This document shows, in pieces, positions 54,009 through 62,419 of a stretch of DNA of 64,000 nucleotides; the first letter of the stretch is position 1, and every line of letters begins with the position of its first letter. A program made the position numbers and the translations under genes. The stretch covers positions 868,001-932,000 of the forward strand of contig NZ_BMVP01000001.1 of assembly GCF_014650775.1 (NCBI RefSeq), given 5' to 3'. The notes beneath the pieces were generated by a model. The model was not told the origin of the DNA and did not search any database. It saw nothing but the letters and a program-made list of their open reading frames with translations. The DNA is from Streptomyces cirratus. Lineage in GTDB: Bacteria > Actinomycetota > Actinomycetes > Streptomycetales > Streptomycetaceae.

Positions 54009-54872
54009 GTGGAACACCGACGGCGGGGGCTGCGGGGAGGGGACGGCTGAGGCGTCCGCCACCGGGGTGGCGCCGCCGGCGAAGTCCGAGAGGGGGCGGC
54101 CGTGTTCCACGCGGCCGGGGTGGGGGTCGCTCGCTACCCGGCGGGTGAACTCCGCCACCGGCAGCTCCCGGTCGGCGGCGACGAGGACCGCGTTGCCGAA
54201 GCGTTTGCCCCGCCACACCACCGGGTCGGCCGCCAGCGCCAGTTCGGCGAAGCGGGAGGCGGCGGTGGCGATCTGGCCCCGCAGGTGGGTGAGCGGCGGG
54301 CCGTCCGTCAGGTTCGCCACGTACCACCCGGTGGGCGCCAGGGCCCGGCGTACGTCGTCCAGGAACTCGGTGCTGGTCAGGTGCGCGGGAGTGCGGGAGC
54401 CGCTGAACACGTCCGCGATGACCATGTCCGCCCAGCCGTCCGGCACCTTGGCCAGCCCCGCCCGCGCGTCCACCGCCCGGATCCGGACCCGCGTCTGGGG
54501 GTCCAGCGGCAGGTGTTCCCGTACGAAGGCCACCAGCGCGGCGTCGATCTCCACCACCTGCTGGGTCGAGCGGGGGCGGCTCGCCGCGGTGTAGCGGGCC
54601 AGGGTCAGGGCCCCGCCGCCCAGGTGCACCACGTTCAAGGGGCGGCGGGCCGGCGCGACGAGGTCGATGAGGTGGCCGATGCGCCGCTGGTAGGCGAAGT
54701 CGAGGTGGAGGGGGTCGGCCAGGTCGACGTGGGACTGCGGGGCCCCGTCGATGAGCAGGGTCCACGCCTGGGCGCGCTCGCGGTCGGGTGCCAGTTCCGC
54801 GCGGCCGCCGTCCACCTGCCCGACGACCGCCTCGCAGGCCCCGCGCCGCTTGCCCTTGCTCTTGCCAGCCAT
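54006..54872 (-). CDS. Spermidine synthase-like SAM-binding protein
   Basis: A 288-aa protein of the spermine/spermidine synthase fold. The SAM/dcSAM site is VVHLGGGALTLARY (80-93), followed by VVEIDAALVAFVREHL, RIRAVDARAGLAKV and DMVIADVFSGSRTPAHLTS, which resembles the catalytic loop of aminopropyltransferases. It lacks a clear DxxDP-type polyamine pocket, so many such actinobacterial proteins may be methyltransferases instead. The stop TAG shares its TA with the MITE boundary. ATG 54872; a second SAM enzyme or polyamine gene is not adjacent. Confidence 0.78.
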   Translation of the reverse strand: MAGKSKGKRRGACEAVVGQVDGGRAELAPDRERAQAWTLLIDGAPQSHVDLADPLHLDFAYQRRIGHLIDLVAPARRPLNVVHLGGGALTLARYTAASRPRSTQQVVEIDAALVAFVREHLPLDPQTRVRIRAVDARAGLAKVPDGWADMVIADVFSGSRTPAHLTSTEFLDDVRRALAPTGWYVANLTDGPPLTHLRGQIATAASRFAELALAADPVVWRGKRFGNAVLVAADRELPVAEFTRRVASDPHPGRVEHGRPLSDFAGGATPVADASAVPSPQPPPSVFH

Positions 54873-54927
54873 GGCCCCAGTATGCCGGGCCCGCCGGCCC
54901 CGGGTCGCGTCTTGGCTGGTCAGGGCC

Positions 54928-55464
54928 TCAGCGGCAGTTGTCCGCCGCTTCGATCAGCCGGGCGGCCTCGCCGAGCGCGGCGCGCAGCACGTCGGGGTCG
55001 GTGACCGGCCCCACGGCCTCCGGCGGCAGCAGCCAGGCCGCGGCCCCGGCCGTGGGCGGGGCCGCGTCGGCGCCGTCCGCACCGTTGGGGTTCCCGCCCG
55101 CGAGGTCACCGAAGCGCATGCCGCGCCCGTTGGTGTGCGTACAGGCGCTGCCCGGCAGGTCCCAGGCGTCGGCGGTGCCGGGCGGGACGAGGAAGCCCAG
55201 GGTGTCGCCGGAGCCGTCGTGCAGGACGGGCCCGACTCCGGGGGCGGTGTGGCCGGTGGTCCGGCGGATGATGTCGACCGCCTCCAGGCCCTGGCGGGTG
55301 GGTACGGTCACCAGGTCGGGCGCGTCGGCCGGTCCCCCCGCGGCCGGGTACGCACCCACGGCCGGGTGGGAGTCCGCGGCCGGATACGCCTCCGCGGTCA
55401 GGGACAGGCCAGCGGCCAGGGGCGCGCCCGGCCGGGGCGCGGTGTTCGTTCCAGTGCTCTCCAT
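54928..55464 (-). CDS. Hypothetical protein divergent from an HTH/TPR regulator
   Basis: A 178-aa protein from ATG 55464, preceded by GGAGGG at 5 nt. The first 55 residues are low-complexity with AYPAA repeats; the rest contains DLVTVPTRQGLEAVDIIRRT, DTLGFLVPPGTADAWDLPGS and the closing GEAARLIEAADNCR. No membrane or signal segment. The core looks like a conserved streptomycete family linked to HTH regulators, but I cannot name it. It shares a 244-bp divergent promoter region with the regulator. Confidence 0.65.
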   Translation of the reverse strand: MESTGTNTAPRPGAPLAAGLSLTAEAYPAADSHPAVGAYPAAGGPADAPDLVTVPTRQGLEAVDIIRRTTGHTAPGVGPVLHDGSGDTLGFLVPPGTADAWDLPGSACTHTNGRGMRFGDLAGGNPNGADGADAAPPTAGAAAWLLPPEAVGPVTDPDVLRAALGEAARLIEAADNCR

Positions 55465-55708
55465 GCCGCCCTCCATCAAGGGAACCCCTCCTCGATCCGC
55501 GTACGAGCCACTCCGCATGGGTTCAACGCGGCGGAACGTCAACGGGTGCGGCGCAACGATGCCGCAAAGGATGGCAGTTCATGGCAGATCACGGGTGAGA
55601 TATCCGTTTTGTAGGCAAACATCGCATGAACGGTCCTCCGGCGACGGTACGTTCGTGCCCGCCGGGCACCAGTGTGTACAAAGCCCGAAGTCCAGAGAGG
55701 CCACGTCC

Positions 55709-57034
55709 ATGGCGGCGTTCCCCCACTCACCCAATACCGCCTTCCGGCGGCTGCGCGGCTCCCACTCCCCCGCAGAGTTCGCGGCCTTGGTGCGCCGCGC
55801 GGCACGCGAGATCGGCGAAACGGTTTGCTGCGACGCCCGTTACATCGGCCGGGTCGAATCGGGGGAGATCCGCTGCCCCAACTACGCCTACGAGCGGGTG
55901 TTCCTGCACATGTTCCCCGGCCGCACCCCGGCCGACCTCGGGTTCTCCCCGCGCGAGTCGGTGCGCGGCCGCTCGGGGCGGCGCGCCGTGGCCGCGCCGC
56001 CCGTCCCCTCCCACCCCGTCCCCCGTTCCAAGGAGAGTGACGTGCTGCGTCGCGCGTTCATGGCGGGCGGCTCCGCGACCGTGGCGGCCGCGACGCTCGG
56101 ACTCACCCCCCTGCTCGGCGACTCCCGCCGGCCGCCCTCCCGCGCCGGGGCGGCGGAGGCCGCCGCCGTCGAGGACGCCGTGCGGCAGATCCGGCTGCTC
56201 GACGACCGGCACGGCGCCGATGCCCTGTACCGGCGGGCCGCCGAACCGCTGTGCGCCGCCTACGCGTTGCTCGACGCGGGGGCCACCCGCCAGTCGACCG
56301 AGGACCGGCTGCACGCGGGCGCCGGGGAACTGGCCGTCTCGGTGGGCTGGCTGGCCCACGATTCGGGCCGCTTCGAGGACGCCCGCTCGCACTACGCGGA
56401 AGCCCTGGCCACGGCCCGGGTGGCGGGGAACCCCGCCCTGGAGGCGCACGCGTTCAGCAACATGGCGTTCCTGGCCCGGGACTGCAGGCGGGCCCGGGAG
56501 TCGGTACGGGCCGCCCAGGCGGGCCGCCGTGCAGCGCGTTCGCTGGGCTCCCCGCGGCTGCTCTCGCTCCTCGCGCTGCGGGAGGCGGGCGGCTGGGCGG
56601 GGCTGGGCGACCGCAAGTCCTGCGAGGAGGCGCTGACACGGGCGCACACCGAGTTCGCGCGGGGTGAGGCGGCCGCCGACCCGGAGTGGATGAGCTTCTT
56701 CGGCGAGGCCGAACTGGAGTCCCTGGAGTCCCGGTGCTGGGCGGCGCTCGGGGAGCACGCGCGCGCGGCCCGGCACGCCCGGCGGGCGGCGGACCTCCAG
56801 GATCCGCATTTCGCCCGGAACGTGGCCTTCTACACCGCCGAACTCGCCGGGGACCTGGCCAACGCGGGGGCGCCCGACGAGGCCGCCTGGGCGGGGGGCC
56901 GGGTGCTGGACCTGCTCGCCGCGGTGCAGTCGACGCGGATCAGCTCCATGCTCGCGACGACCGCCCGTACCCTGCTGCCCCACCAGCGCTCCCCGCACGT
57001 GGCCGAGTTCCTCGCACGCCAGGCGGCGCTCTGA
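55709..57034 (+). CDS. HTH/TPR-type transcriptional regulator (NsdA-like architecture)
   Basis: A 441-aa protein. Residues 10-80 contain a XRE-like DNA-binding region (SPAEFAALVRRAAREIGETV, CCDARYIGRVESGEIRCPNY). A basic linker follows, then a hydrophobic alanine/glycine stretch with RRAFMAGGSATVAAATLGL near residue 115 that resembles a Tat leader placed inside the chain. From about 150 to the end, helical repeats (AGELAVSVGWLAHDSGRFED, HYAEALATARVAGNPALEAH) look like TPRs. This layout is seen in streptomycete developmental regulators such as NsdA. AGAGAGG precedes ATG 55709. Target genes unknown. Confidence 0.75.
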   Translation: MAAFPHSPNTAFRRLRGSHSPAEFAALVRRAAREIGETVCCDARYIGRVESGEIRCPNYAYERVFLHMFPGRTPADLGFSPRESVRGRSGRRAVAAPPVPSHPVPRSKESDVLRRAFMAGGSATVAAATLGLTPLLGDSRRPPSRAGAAEAAAVEDAVRQIRLLDDRHGADALYRRAAEPLCAAYALLDAGATRQSTEDRLHAGAGELAVSVGWLAHDSGRFEDARSHYAEALATARVAGNPALEAHAFSNMAFLARDCRRARESVRAAQAGRRAARSLGSPRLLSLLALREAGGWAGLGDRKSCEEALTRAHTEFARGEAAADPEWMSFFGEAELESLESRCWAALGEHARAARHARRAADLQDPHFARNVAFYTAELAGDLANAGAPDEAAWAGGRVLDLLAAVQSTRISSMLATTARTLLPHQRSPHVAEFLARQAAL

Positions 57035-57049
57035 CGTGACGGCGCCCGG

Positions 57050-57340
57050 TCAGGTGCCGACGTACTCGTACACCGCCCCGTCGGGGTGGCGCAGGACGGC
57101 CCGGCGCCCGTTGGGGGTGTCCGCCGGCGCCGCGACCTGCGGCGGCCCCGCGAACAGGAGGAACGGTCCGGCGCTCGCCGGCTCCGGCCCGGCGGAGGCG
57201 CACCGGGCCGGTGCCTCGCCCGTCAGCTTCTCGTAGGAGGGCAGGGCCTGTTCGAGGCGTCCACTCGGCGCCGCAGCGCCACGGAAGCGATCGCCGTACG
57301 CCGATCCTCGCAGTCGGGGCTCGACGGCGTCATGCCTTAC
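57050..57340 (-). CDS. Possible small hypothetical protein
   Basis: A possible 96-aa protein from GTG 57340 (VRHDAVEPRLRG) ending VLRHPDGAVYEYVGT. The C-terminal third reads like real protein and codon bias is fairly good, but there is no clear ribosome site, and the frame continues antisense-free into the histidine phosphatase gene, which ends 14 bp away on the same strand. If not a gene, 57035-57353 is a 319-bp gap with nothing else I can recognise. Confidence 0.35.
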   Translation of the reverse strand, partial: VRHDAVEPRLRGSAYGDRFRGAAAPSGRLEQALPSYEKLTGEAPARCASAGPEPASAGPFLLFAGPPQVAAPADTPNGRRAVLRHPDGAVYEYVGT

Positions 57341-57353
57341 GGCACTTGACGGC

Positions 57354-57950
57354 CTAGGCGTCCAGGTGGCCCGTGTCGTTCCAGCGTTCCAGCGCCGGGG
57401 CGCCATAAGCCCAGCCCAGGACCGACAGGGAAGTGGGGTCCAGGCGGATGCGGGCGCCGAAGGAGGCCTCGAAGCCGAGCCAGCGGGCGGCGAGGGTGCG
57501 CAGGATGTGGCCGTGCGCGAAGACGAGGACGTCCCGCTCCGCCGAGCGCGCCCAGGCGACGACCTCGTCCGCGCGGGCCGCGACGTCGGCGACGGATTCG
57601 CCGCCCGGCACCCCGTCGCGCCAGATGAGCCAGCCCGGCCGGACCGCCTGGATCTCGGCCGGGGTCATGCCCTCGTAGTCGCCGTAGTCCCACTCCATCA
57701 ACGTGTCCCACGCCTCGGCCTGCGCCCCGAAGCCCGCCAGGTCGCAGCTCTCGCTGGCCCGGACCAGCGGGCTGGTGCGCACCTCCAGGCCGCGCAGGCT
57801 CGCCCACGGGTCGCGCGCCAGCCGCTCGCCGAGCAGCTTCGCGCCCCGCCGGCCCTCCTCCAGCAGCGGCACGTCCGTGCGTCCGGTGTGCTTGCCGAGC
57901 TGGGACCACGCCGTCTGGCCGTGGCGGGCCAGCAGGATGCGGGGGGCCAT
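57354..57950 (-). CDS. Histidine phosphatase (phosphoglycerate mutase-like) family protein
   Basis: A 198-aa enzyme with the catalytic [10 protein letters not shown] (His10 is phosphorylated), R in [23 protein letters not shown] and the second His in VFAHGHILR. These are the complete active site of the branch 1 family, which covers cofactor-dependent phosphoglycerate mutases and small-molecule phosphatases; length favours a phosphatase. GGGAGAA precedes ATG 57950. Divergent from the nuclease-helicase operon. Confidence 0.88.
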   Translation of the reverse strand: MAPRILLARHGQTAWSQLGKHTGRTDVPLLEEGRRGAKLLGERLARDPWASLRGLEVRTSPLVRASESCDLAGFGAQAEAWDTLMEWDYGDYEGMTPAEIQAVRPGWLIWRDGVPGGESVADVAARADEVVAWARSAERDVLVFAHGHILRTLAARWLGFEASFGARIRLDPTSLSVLGWAYGAPALERWNDTGHLDA

Positions 57951-58058
57951 GTGCGTTTCTCCCGGTCGGGGTGGATGGACGTACCGGCGGACATGACGCC
58001 CGTACCGGTACGGATGCGTCCGTCGCGCCCCTCCATCATCGCCGACGCGGTACCGGAC

Positions 58059-58124
58059 CGCGTCGCCCGGGACGCCGGGCCGCATCGCCCGGGACGCCGG
58101 GCCGCATCGCCCGGGACGCCGGGC
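58059..58124. repeat. Three tandem 22-bp repeats with internal hairpins
   Basis: CGCRTCGCCCGGGACGCCGGGC occurs three times head to tail at 58059-58080, 58081-58102 and 58103-58124; copy 1 differs by one base. Each unit contains the inverted repeat GCCCGG-GACG-CCGGGC. The array lies between the histidine phosphatase start and the nuclease start, so it may be a regulatory array for either gene. Confidence 0.85.
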
Positions 58125-58218
58125 CGCGTCCCGCACACCGGCAGCCGCGCCCGGGCGACGCAGCCGGATTTCAGGCGTAGGGCCACGATTGTCAGTGGCG
58201 GATGGGACACTTCCGCCC

Positions 58219-59391
58219 GTGAGCTCCTACCCGCCCAGCGTCCCCCCGCAGACGACTCCGCAGACGACCCCCCTGCGGCAGCGGCTCGCCGACCTGCGCG
58301 GCCCCGCCGTGCCGCCCCGTCCGCTCGACGCCCGCGCGCTCGCCGCCCTCGCCGCCAACCCGGGTTGCGGCAGACGGGCCCTGCTCGACGGCGCCGGCGT
58401 GGACAAGACCGCCCTCGCCACGGCCCTCGGTTCGCCCTCCGCCTTCGGGCAGTCGCAGTTCGCCATCGTCCGGGGCAACTCCTTCGAGGCCAAGGTCAAG
58501 GGCGACGGCGGAGCGGAGCTGCTGCGCCTGGTCCACGAACACCTCGGCGCCGGAGCCGAGCCGCCCGGCGCGGCCGCCCTCGTCCCCGACCTCACCGCCG
58601 CCGGCCCCCAGGGACGCGCCGCCCGCACCGCCCTCGCGCTGCGCGAGGCGACCTCCGCCGGCGCCTGGACACTGCTGGACCACCCGATGCTGGCCCTGGA
58701 GGTGGCGGGCTCCCCCGCGTACCTGGAGCCGGACGCCGTCGTGGTGCACCCCGACGGACGCTGGACGGTGGTGGAGATCAAGTCGTTCCCGATGATCGAC
58801 GGGGGCGCCGACCCGGCGAAGGTGGGGGCCGCCGCACGTCAGGCGGCCGTGTACGTGCTGGCCCTGGAGAACACCGCCGGGAAGCTGCCCGGGGCCGCCG
58901 TGGGCCACGAGGTGCTGCTGGTCTGCCCCAAGGACTTCTCCAACCTGCCCACCGCCGCGCCGGTCGACGTGCGCCGGGAGCGCTCCGTCACCCGGCGCCA
59001 GCTGGAGCGGCTGACCCGGGTCGAGGAACTGGCCGCCCTGCTGCCCGAGGACCTGTGCTTCGATCCCGCGCGCCCCGCCGAGGAACTCGACCGGGCCGTC
59101 TCGGCGGTGCCCGCCGCCTACGCCCCCGAGTGCCTGGCCGCCTGCGAGCTGGCCTTCCACTGCCGGCAGCGGGCCCGCGCCGCCGACGAGGTGGGCGCAC
59201 TCGGCCGGTCGCTGCGGGCCGAGCTGGGCGGGCTGGGCACCGTCGGGGAGGCCCTGGCGGCCGCCGCCGGAGCCGGGCCCGCCGAGGACCCGACCGCGGC
59301 CGCACTGCGTCAGGCCGCCCGGCTGCGCGCCGAGGCGCTGGCGCTCGCGCCCGCCCGCACCCCGTCGGAGGACTCCGCATGCCCCTGCTGA
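58219..59391 (+). CDS. Cas4/RecB-like PD-(D/E)XK nuclease with predicted iron-sulfur cysteines
   Basis: A 390-aa protein, first gene of a three-gene operon. The nuclease core reads [20 protein letters not shown] with Asp172, Glu186 and Lys188 as the PD-(D/E)XK triad; [10 protein letters not shown] downstream resembles the QxxxY helix of RecB-family nucleases. Cys50 (NPGCGRR) and the C-terminal C305-x3-C309-x5-C315 ([13 protein letters not shown]) match the cysteine pattern of Cas4/AddB proteins that bind a 4Fe-4S cluster. Start codon uncertain: GTG 58219, GTG 58195 and TTG 58189 are in frame. The stop overlaps the next gene by 13 bp. No cas1, cas2 or CRISPR array is present. Confidence 0.72.
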   Translation: MSSYPPSVPPQTTPQTTPLRQRLADLRGPAVPPRPLDARALAALAANPGCGRRALLDGAGVDKTALATALGSPSAFGQSQFAIVRGNSFEAKVKGDGGAELLRLVHEHLGAGAEPPGAAALVPDLTAAGPQGRAARTALALREATSAGAWTLLDHPMLALEVAGSPAYLEPDAVVVHPDGRWTVVEIKSFPMIDGGADPAKVGAAARQAAVYVLALENTAGKLPGAAVGHEVLLVCPKDFSNLPTAAPVDVRRERSVTRRQLERLTRVEELAALLPEDLCFDPARPAEELDRAVSAVPAAYAPECLAACELAFHCRQRARAADEVGALGRSLRAELGGLGTVGEALAAAAGAGPAEDPTAAALRQAARLRAEALALAPARTPSEDSACPC

Positions 59392-60959
59392 ACACCCTCG
59401 CGCGGCTGGAGGCGGTCCGCTCGGGCCGGGCCCGGCCCCTGGCGACCGTACGGCACCGGCATCTGAGCGGGCGCCCGCTGGTCCTCGTACCGCTGACGAC
59501 CTCCGGCGAGGCGGGGGCGCCGCTCGGCGCGCTGGTCGGCACCGACCGGCACGACCCGTGCCTGCTGGTCATACCGCAGCCGCGTGACCGGGACCTGCGC
59601 TGGGAGTTCCTGGCGGAGCTGGCGCGGCAGGTGATGCCGTACATCGACGCGTACGCCGACGACGTCGAGCCGGCCGAGCGCACCGAGACCGACCCCGAGA
59701 CCGGCAAGCGGGTCAAGGTGGAGACCGAGCTGTGCGTGGACGCGCCGCAGCTGATCGTGCCGAGCCGGGCGGGCGTGGAGTACGTGCGGCTGCTCGGGCG
59801 GTCGATGCGGTTCCGGCGCACCGCGGAGGAGGATCCCGAGAACCCGTATCCGGTGCCCACTCAGGTGCCGCTGCTGGGACGCTGGTTCACCCACCTCGCC
59901 GAACGCTCCCGGGTGCCCGGGTCCGCACTCCTGCTGTCGGCGACCGAGCTGCTGGCCCGGCACTGGGCGACCGGTCAGAGCAGCGTCGAGGACCAGCACC
60001 TGGGCGCCCTGCTCGCCTGGATCGCCCCGCCGGGCGGCGAAAACGGCCCGGGGACCGGCGCGGAAGCCGCCCTGCGCGCGGAACTGGCCCGCGACCGGGA
60101 CGGGCAGCTGCTGGTCCCGCCCGCCGGGCCCGCCACCGACCCGGCCTTCGACAACAAGCTGCTGGCCCCGGCGATGGCCCGCTACGACGCCGCGCGCGCC
60201 GCGGACGACCGGGACGCCGCCGACCGGGCCGGACGGACGCTGCGCGAGCTGGTCGAGGGGCAGCTGCGGCCCACGTGGGACGCGGTGTGGCGCTCCCTGG
60301 ACCTGCTGCGCGCCCTGCCCGCTGGTGAGCGGACCGGTGAACGCTGGACCCGCGACCGCTGGTCGTACACCGCCCACCGCGACCGCGTACGGGCGGGTGA
60401 GCCGCCGCAGCCGCGCCGCGACGACGCGGTGACGGCGGCGCAGAAGCTGGCCACGCGGGAGACGGAGCAGGTGCGGCTCGACGCCCAGGAGGCGTTGGAC
60501 GACCCCCTGGTGATGGCGGGGCGGCGCCTGGCGGGCGAGGCGTTCGCCGGTGAGGTCACCGAAGTGGTCATGGAGTGGAGCGAGTCGGCGCGCCCGCGCC
60601 CGCGGCCACTGGTGACGGTGGTCACCGAGGACCGGCCCCAACTGGCCGACGGGGCCGCCGCGAAGGTGTTCCGGTCGCTGGACGGGCGCCCGCAGGCCGC
60701 CGAGTTCGTACGCTTCGAAGGGGCCGGGGGGATCGTGCTGCGGCTGCTCGACAAGATGGGCTCGGGCCGGGAACCGGCGCCGGGCACGGTCCCGGAGAAG
60801 GGCGACCGGCTCTGCTGGACGCTGTTCGAGCACGACGCGCGCGGCGGCCCGAAGCTGCCGGACCCGGAGCAGACCCCGTGGACCCACGGCGGCCCCCCGG
60901 GATCGGCGACCGCCGCGCTTCCCCTCCCCGACCCGGTCACCGACGGAGACATCCTTTGA
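59379..60959 (+). CDS. Middle protein of the nuclease-helicase operon, unknown function
   Basis: A 526-aa protein with no family I recognise. The N-terminal part (residues 1-125) is beta-rich (PLATVRHRHLSGRPLVLVPL, PCLLVIPQPRDRDLRWEFLA); the middle is helical and charged; the last 150 residues (AFAGEVTEVVMEWSESARPR, RPRPLVTVVTEDRPQL, GGIVLRLLDKMG, GDRLCWTLFEHDA) look like a beta-barrel resembling the 1B/OB region that Upf1/Dna2-type helicases carry in their own chain. It overlaps both neighbours (13 bp and 4 bp), so it is made together with them. I infer it is an adaptor between nuclease and helicase. Confidence 0.7.
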   Translation: MPLLNTLARLEAVRSGRARPLATVRHRHLSGRPLVLVPLTTSGEAGAPLGALVGTDRHDPCLLVIPQPRDRDLRWEFLAELARQVMPYIDAYADDVEPAERTETDPETGKRVKVETELCVDAPQLIVPSRAGVEYVRLLGRSMRFRRTAEEDPENPYPVPTQVPLLGRWFTHLAERSRVPGSALLLSATELLARHWATGQSSVEDQHLGALLAWIAPPGGENGPGTGAEAALRAELARDRDGQLLVPPAGPATDPAFDNKLLAPAMARYDAARAADDRDAADRAGRTLRELVEGQLRPTWDAVWRSLDLLRALPAGERTGERWTRDRWSYTAHRDRVRAGEPPQPRRDDAVTAAQKLATRETEQVRLDAQEALDDPLVMAGRRLAGEAFAGEVTEVVMEWSESARPRPRPLVTVVTEDRPQLADGAAAKVFRSLDGRPQAAEFVRFEGAGGIVLRLLDKMGSGREPAPGTVPEKGDRLCWTLFEHDARGGPKLPDPEQTPWTHGGPPGSATAALPLPDPVTDGDIL

Positions 60960-62287
60960 CCGCCTTCGACCCGGGGGCCGCGGCCGCCCAGGCGACCGCC
61001 GCCATCCTGCACGACACCCTGCACGGCACCGACCGGGGTGTGGTCGTGGACTCCCCGCCCGGGGCCGGGAAGTCCACGCTGGTGGTGCGGGCCGCCCGGG
61101 AACTCGCCGCCGCGGGGCGCCGGCTGATGATCGTCGCGCAGACCAACGCCCAGGTGGACGACCTGGTGCTGCGGCTGCACGAGAAGGATCCGGGGTTGAA
61201 GGTCGGCCGGCTGCACAGCAGTGAGGGCGACGCCTACGATCCCGCGCTGCGCGAGCTGCCCTCGGTCACCCTCTCTGCCAAGCCGGGGGACCTCACGGAG
61301 CTTCCGGTCACCGTGTCGACGGCGGCGAAGTGGGCGTACGTGAAGGACGCCGAGCCGTGGGAGCACGCCATCGTGGACGAGGCCTACCAGATGCGCTCCG
61401 ACGCGCTGCTGGCCGTGGCCGGGCTGTTCGAGCGGGCGCTGTTCGTGGGCGACCCGGGGCAGTTGGACCCGTTCAGCGTCGTCGGCGCCGAGCAGTGGGC
61501 GGGGCTGTCCTACGACCCTTCGGCGTCGGCGGTGTCCACGCTGCTGGCGCACAACCCAGGGCTGCCGCAGCACCGGCTGCCGGTGTCGTGGCGGCTGCCG
61601 GCATCGGCGGCCCCGCTGGTCTCGCGCGCCTTCTACCCCTACAGCCGGTTCCGCAGCGGTACGGGCCCGGGTGAGCGGCGGCTGTCGTACGGGGTCGCCT
61701 CCGACGGGTCGGGCCCGGACCGGGTGCTGGACGAGGCCGCCGAGTCGGGGTGGGGCCTGCTGGAGCTGCCCGCGCGGCACGCCCCGCGCACCGATCCGGA
61801 GGCGGTCGCGGCGGTGGCGCTGGTGGTCCGCCGGGCCCTGGACCGCGGCGCGGTGACGCAGGACGAGCACCCGGGCGGCCCGACCCCGCTGACGGCGGAC
61901 CGGATCGCCGTCGGCACCGCCCACCGCGACCAGGCGGCCGCCGTCCGTACGGCCCTGGCCGGCCTCGGCGTCACGGGCGTCACCGTGGACACCGCGAACC
62001 GCCTCCAGGGCCGCGAGTACGACCTGACGGTGGTCCTGCACCCCCTGTCGGGCCGCCCCGACGCCACGGCCTTCCACCTGGAGACGGGCCGCCTGTGCGT
62101 CCTGGCCTCCCGCCACCGCCACGCCTGTGTGATCGTGGCCCGCGCGGGCATCGCGGCCCTCCTGGACGACCACCCGTCGACGGAACCGGTCCAGCTGGGC
62201 GTGACGGTGAAGTTCCCGGACGGCTGGGAGGCGATGATGTCGACCTGGGACTTCTGGTCCGACCACCGCATCCCGTGGCGGCCCTGA
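60956..62287 (+). CDS. Compact SF1 helicase, Upf1/Dna2-like
   Basis: A 443-aa superfamily 1 helicase core. Walker A PPGAGKST (34-41), motif Ia VAQTNAQVDDLV, motif II VDEAYQ (140-145), motif III VGDPGQLDPF (164-173), SWRLP (211-215), motif V VDTANRLQGREYD (344-356) and motif VI LASRHRHACVIV. This set is the SF1B Upf1/Dna2 pattern. It lacks the N-terminal barrel and nuclease parts that Dna2-like proteins have fused; those functions appear to lie in the two upstream genes. TTG 60956 overlaps the previous stop (TTGA) and has GGAGA 6 bases upstream. Confidence 0.85.
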   Translation: MTAFDPGAAAAQATAAILHDTLHGTDRGVVVDSPPGAGKSTLVVRAARELAAAGRRLMIVAQTNAQVDDLVLRLHEKDPGLKVGRLHSSEGDAYDPALRELPSVTLSAKPGDLTELPVTVSTAAKWAYVKDAEPWEHAIVDEAYQMRSDALLAVAGLFERALFVGDPGQLDPFSVVGAEQWAGLSYDPSASAVSTLLAHNPGLPQHRLPVSWRLPASAAPLVSRAFYPYSRFRSGTGPGERRLSYGVASDGSGPDRVLDEAAESGWGLLELPARHAPRTDPEAVAAVALVVRRALDRGAVTQDEHPGGPTPLTADRIAVGTAHRDQAAAVRTALAGLGVTGVTVDTANRLQGREYDLTVVLHPLSGRPDATAFHLETGRLCVLASRHRHACVIVARAGIAALLDDHPSTEPVQLGVTVKFPDGWEAMMSTWDFWSDHRIPWRP

Positions 62288-62419
62288 CCCACGGATTCCG
62301 CGCCCGGGGCCCTGCACCCCTTGGGGTGAACTGCGCGCGCAACCGCCGGCCCCCCGGCCGTGGTACGTGTTCTGCTACCCCTGCGTCCGCGTGGACGGAA
62401 CAGCGGAAAGGGGACGGTC

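Noticed and set aside
58059..58124. Possible CRISPR array, given the Cas4-like nuclease nearby
   Set aside because: The three 22-bp units are contiguous with no spacers, and no cas1 or cas2 is present.
60182..62317. 711-codon minus-strand open frame opposite the middle protein and helicase
   Set aside because: Arg/His/Gly-rich with no domain; the plus strand encodes a helicase with all SF1 motifs.
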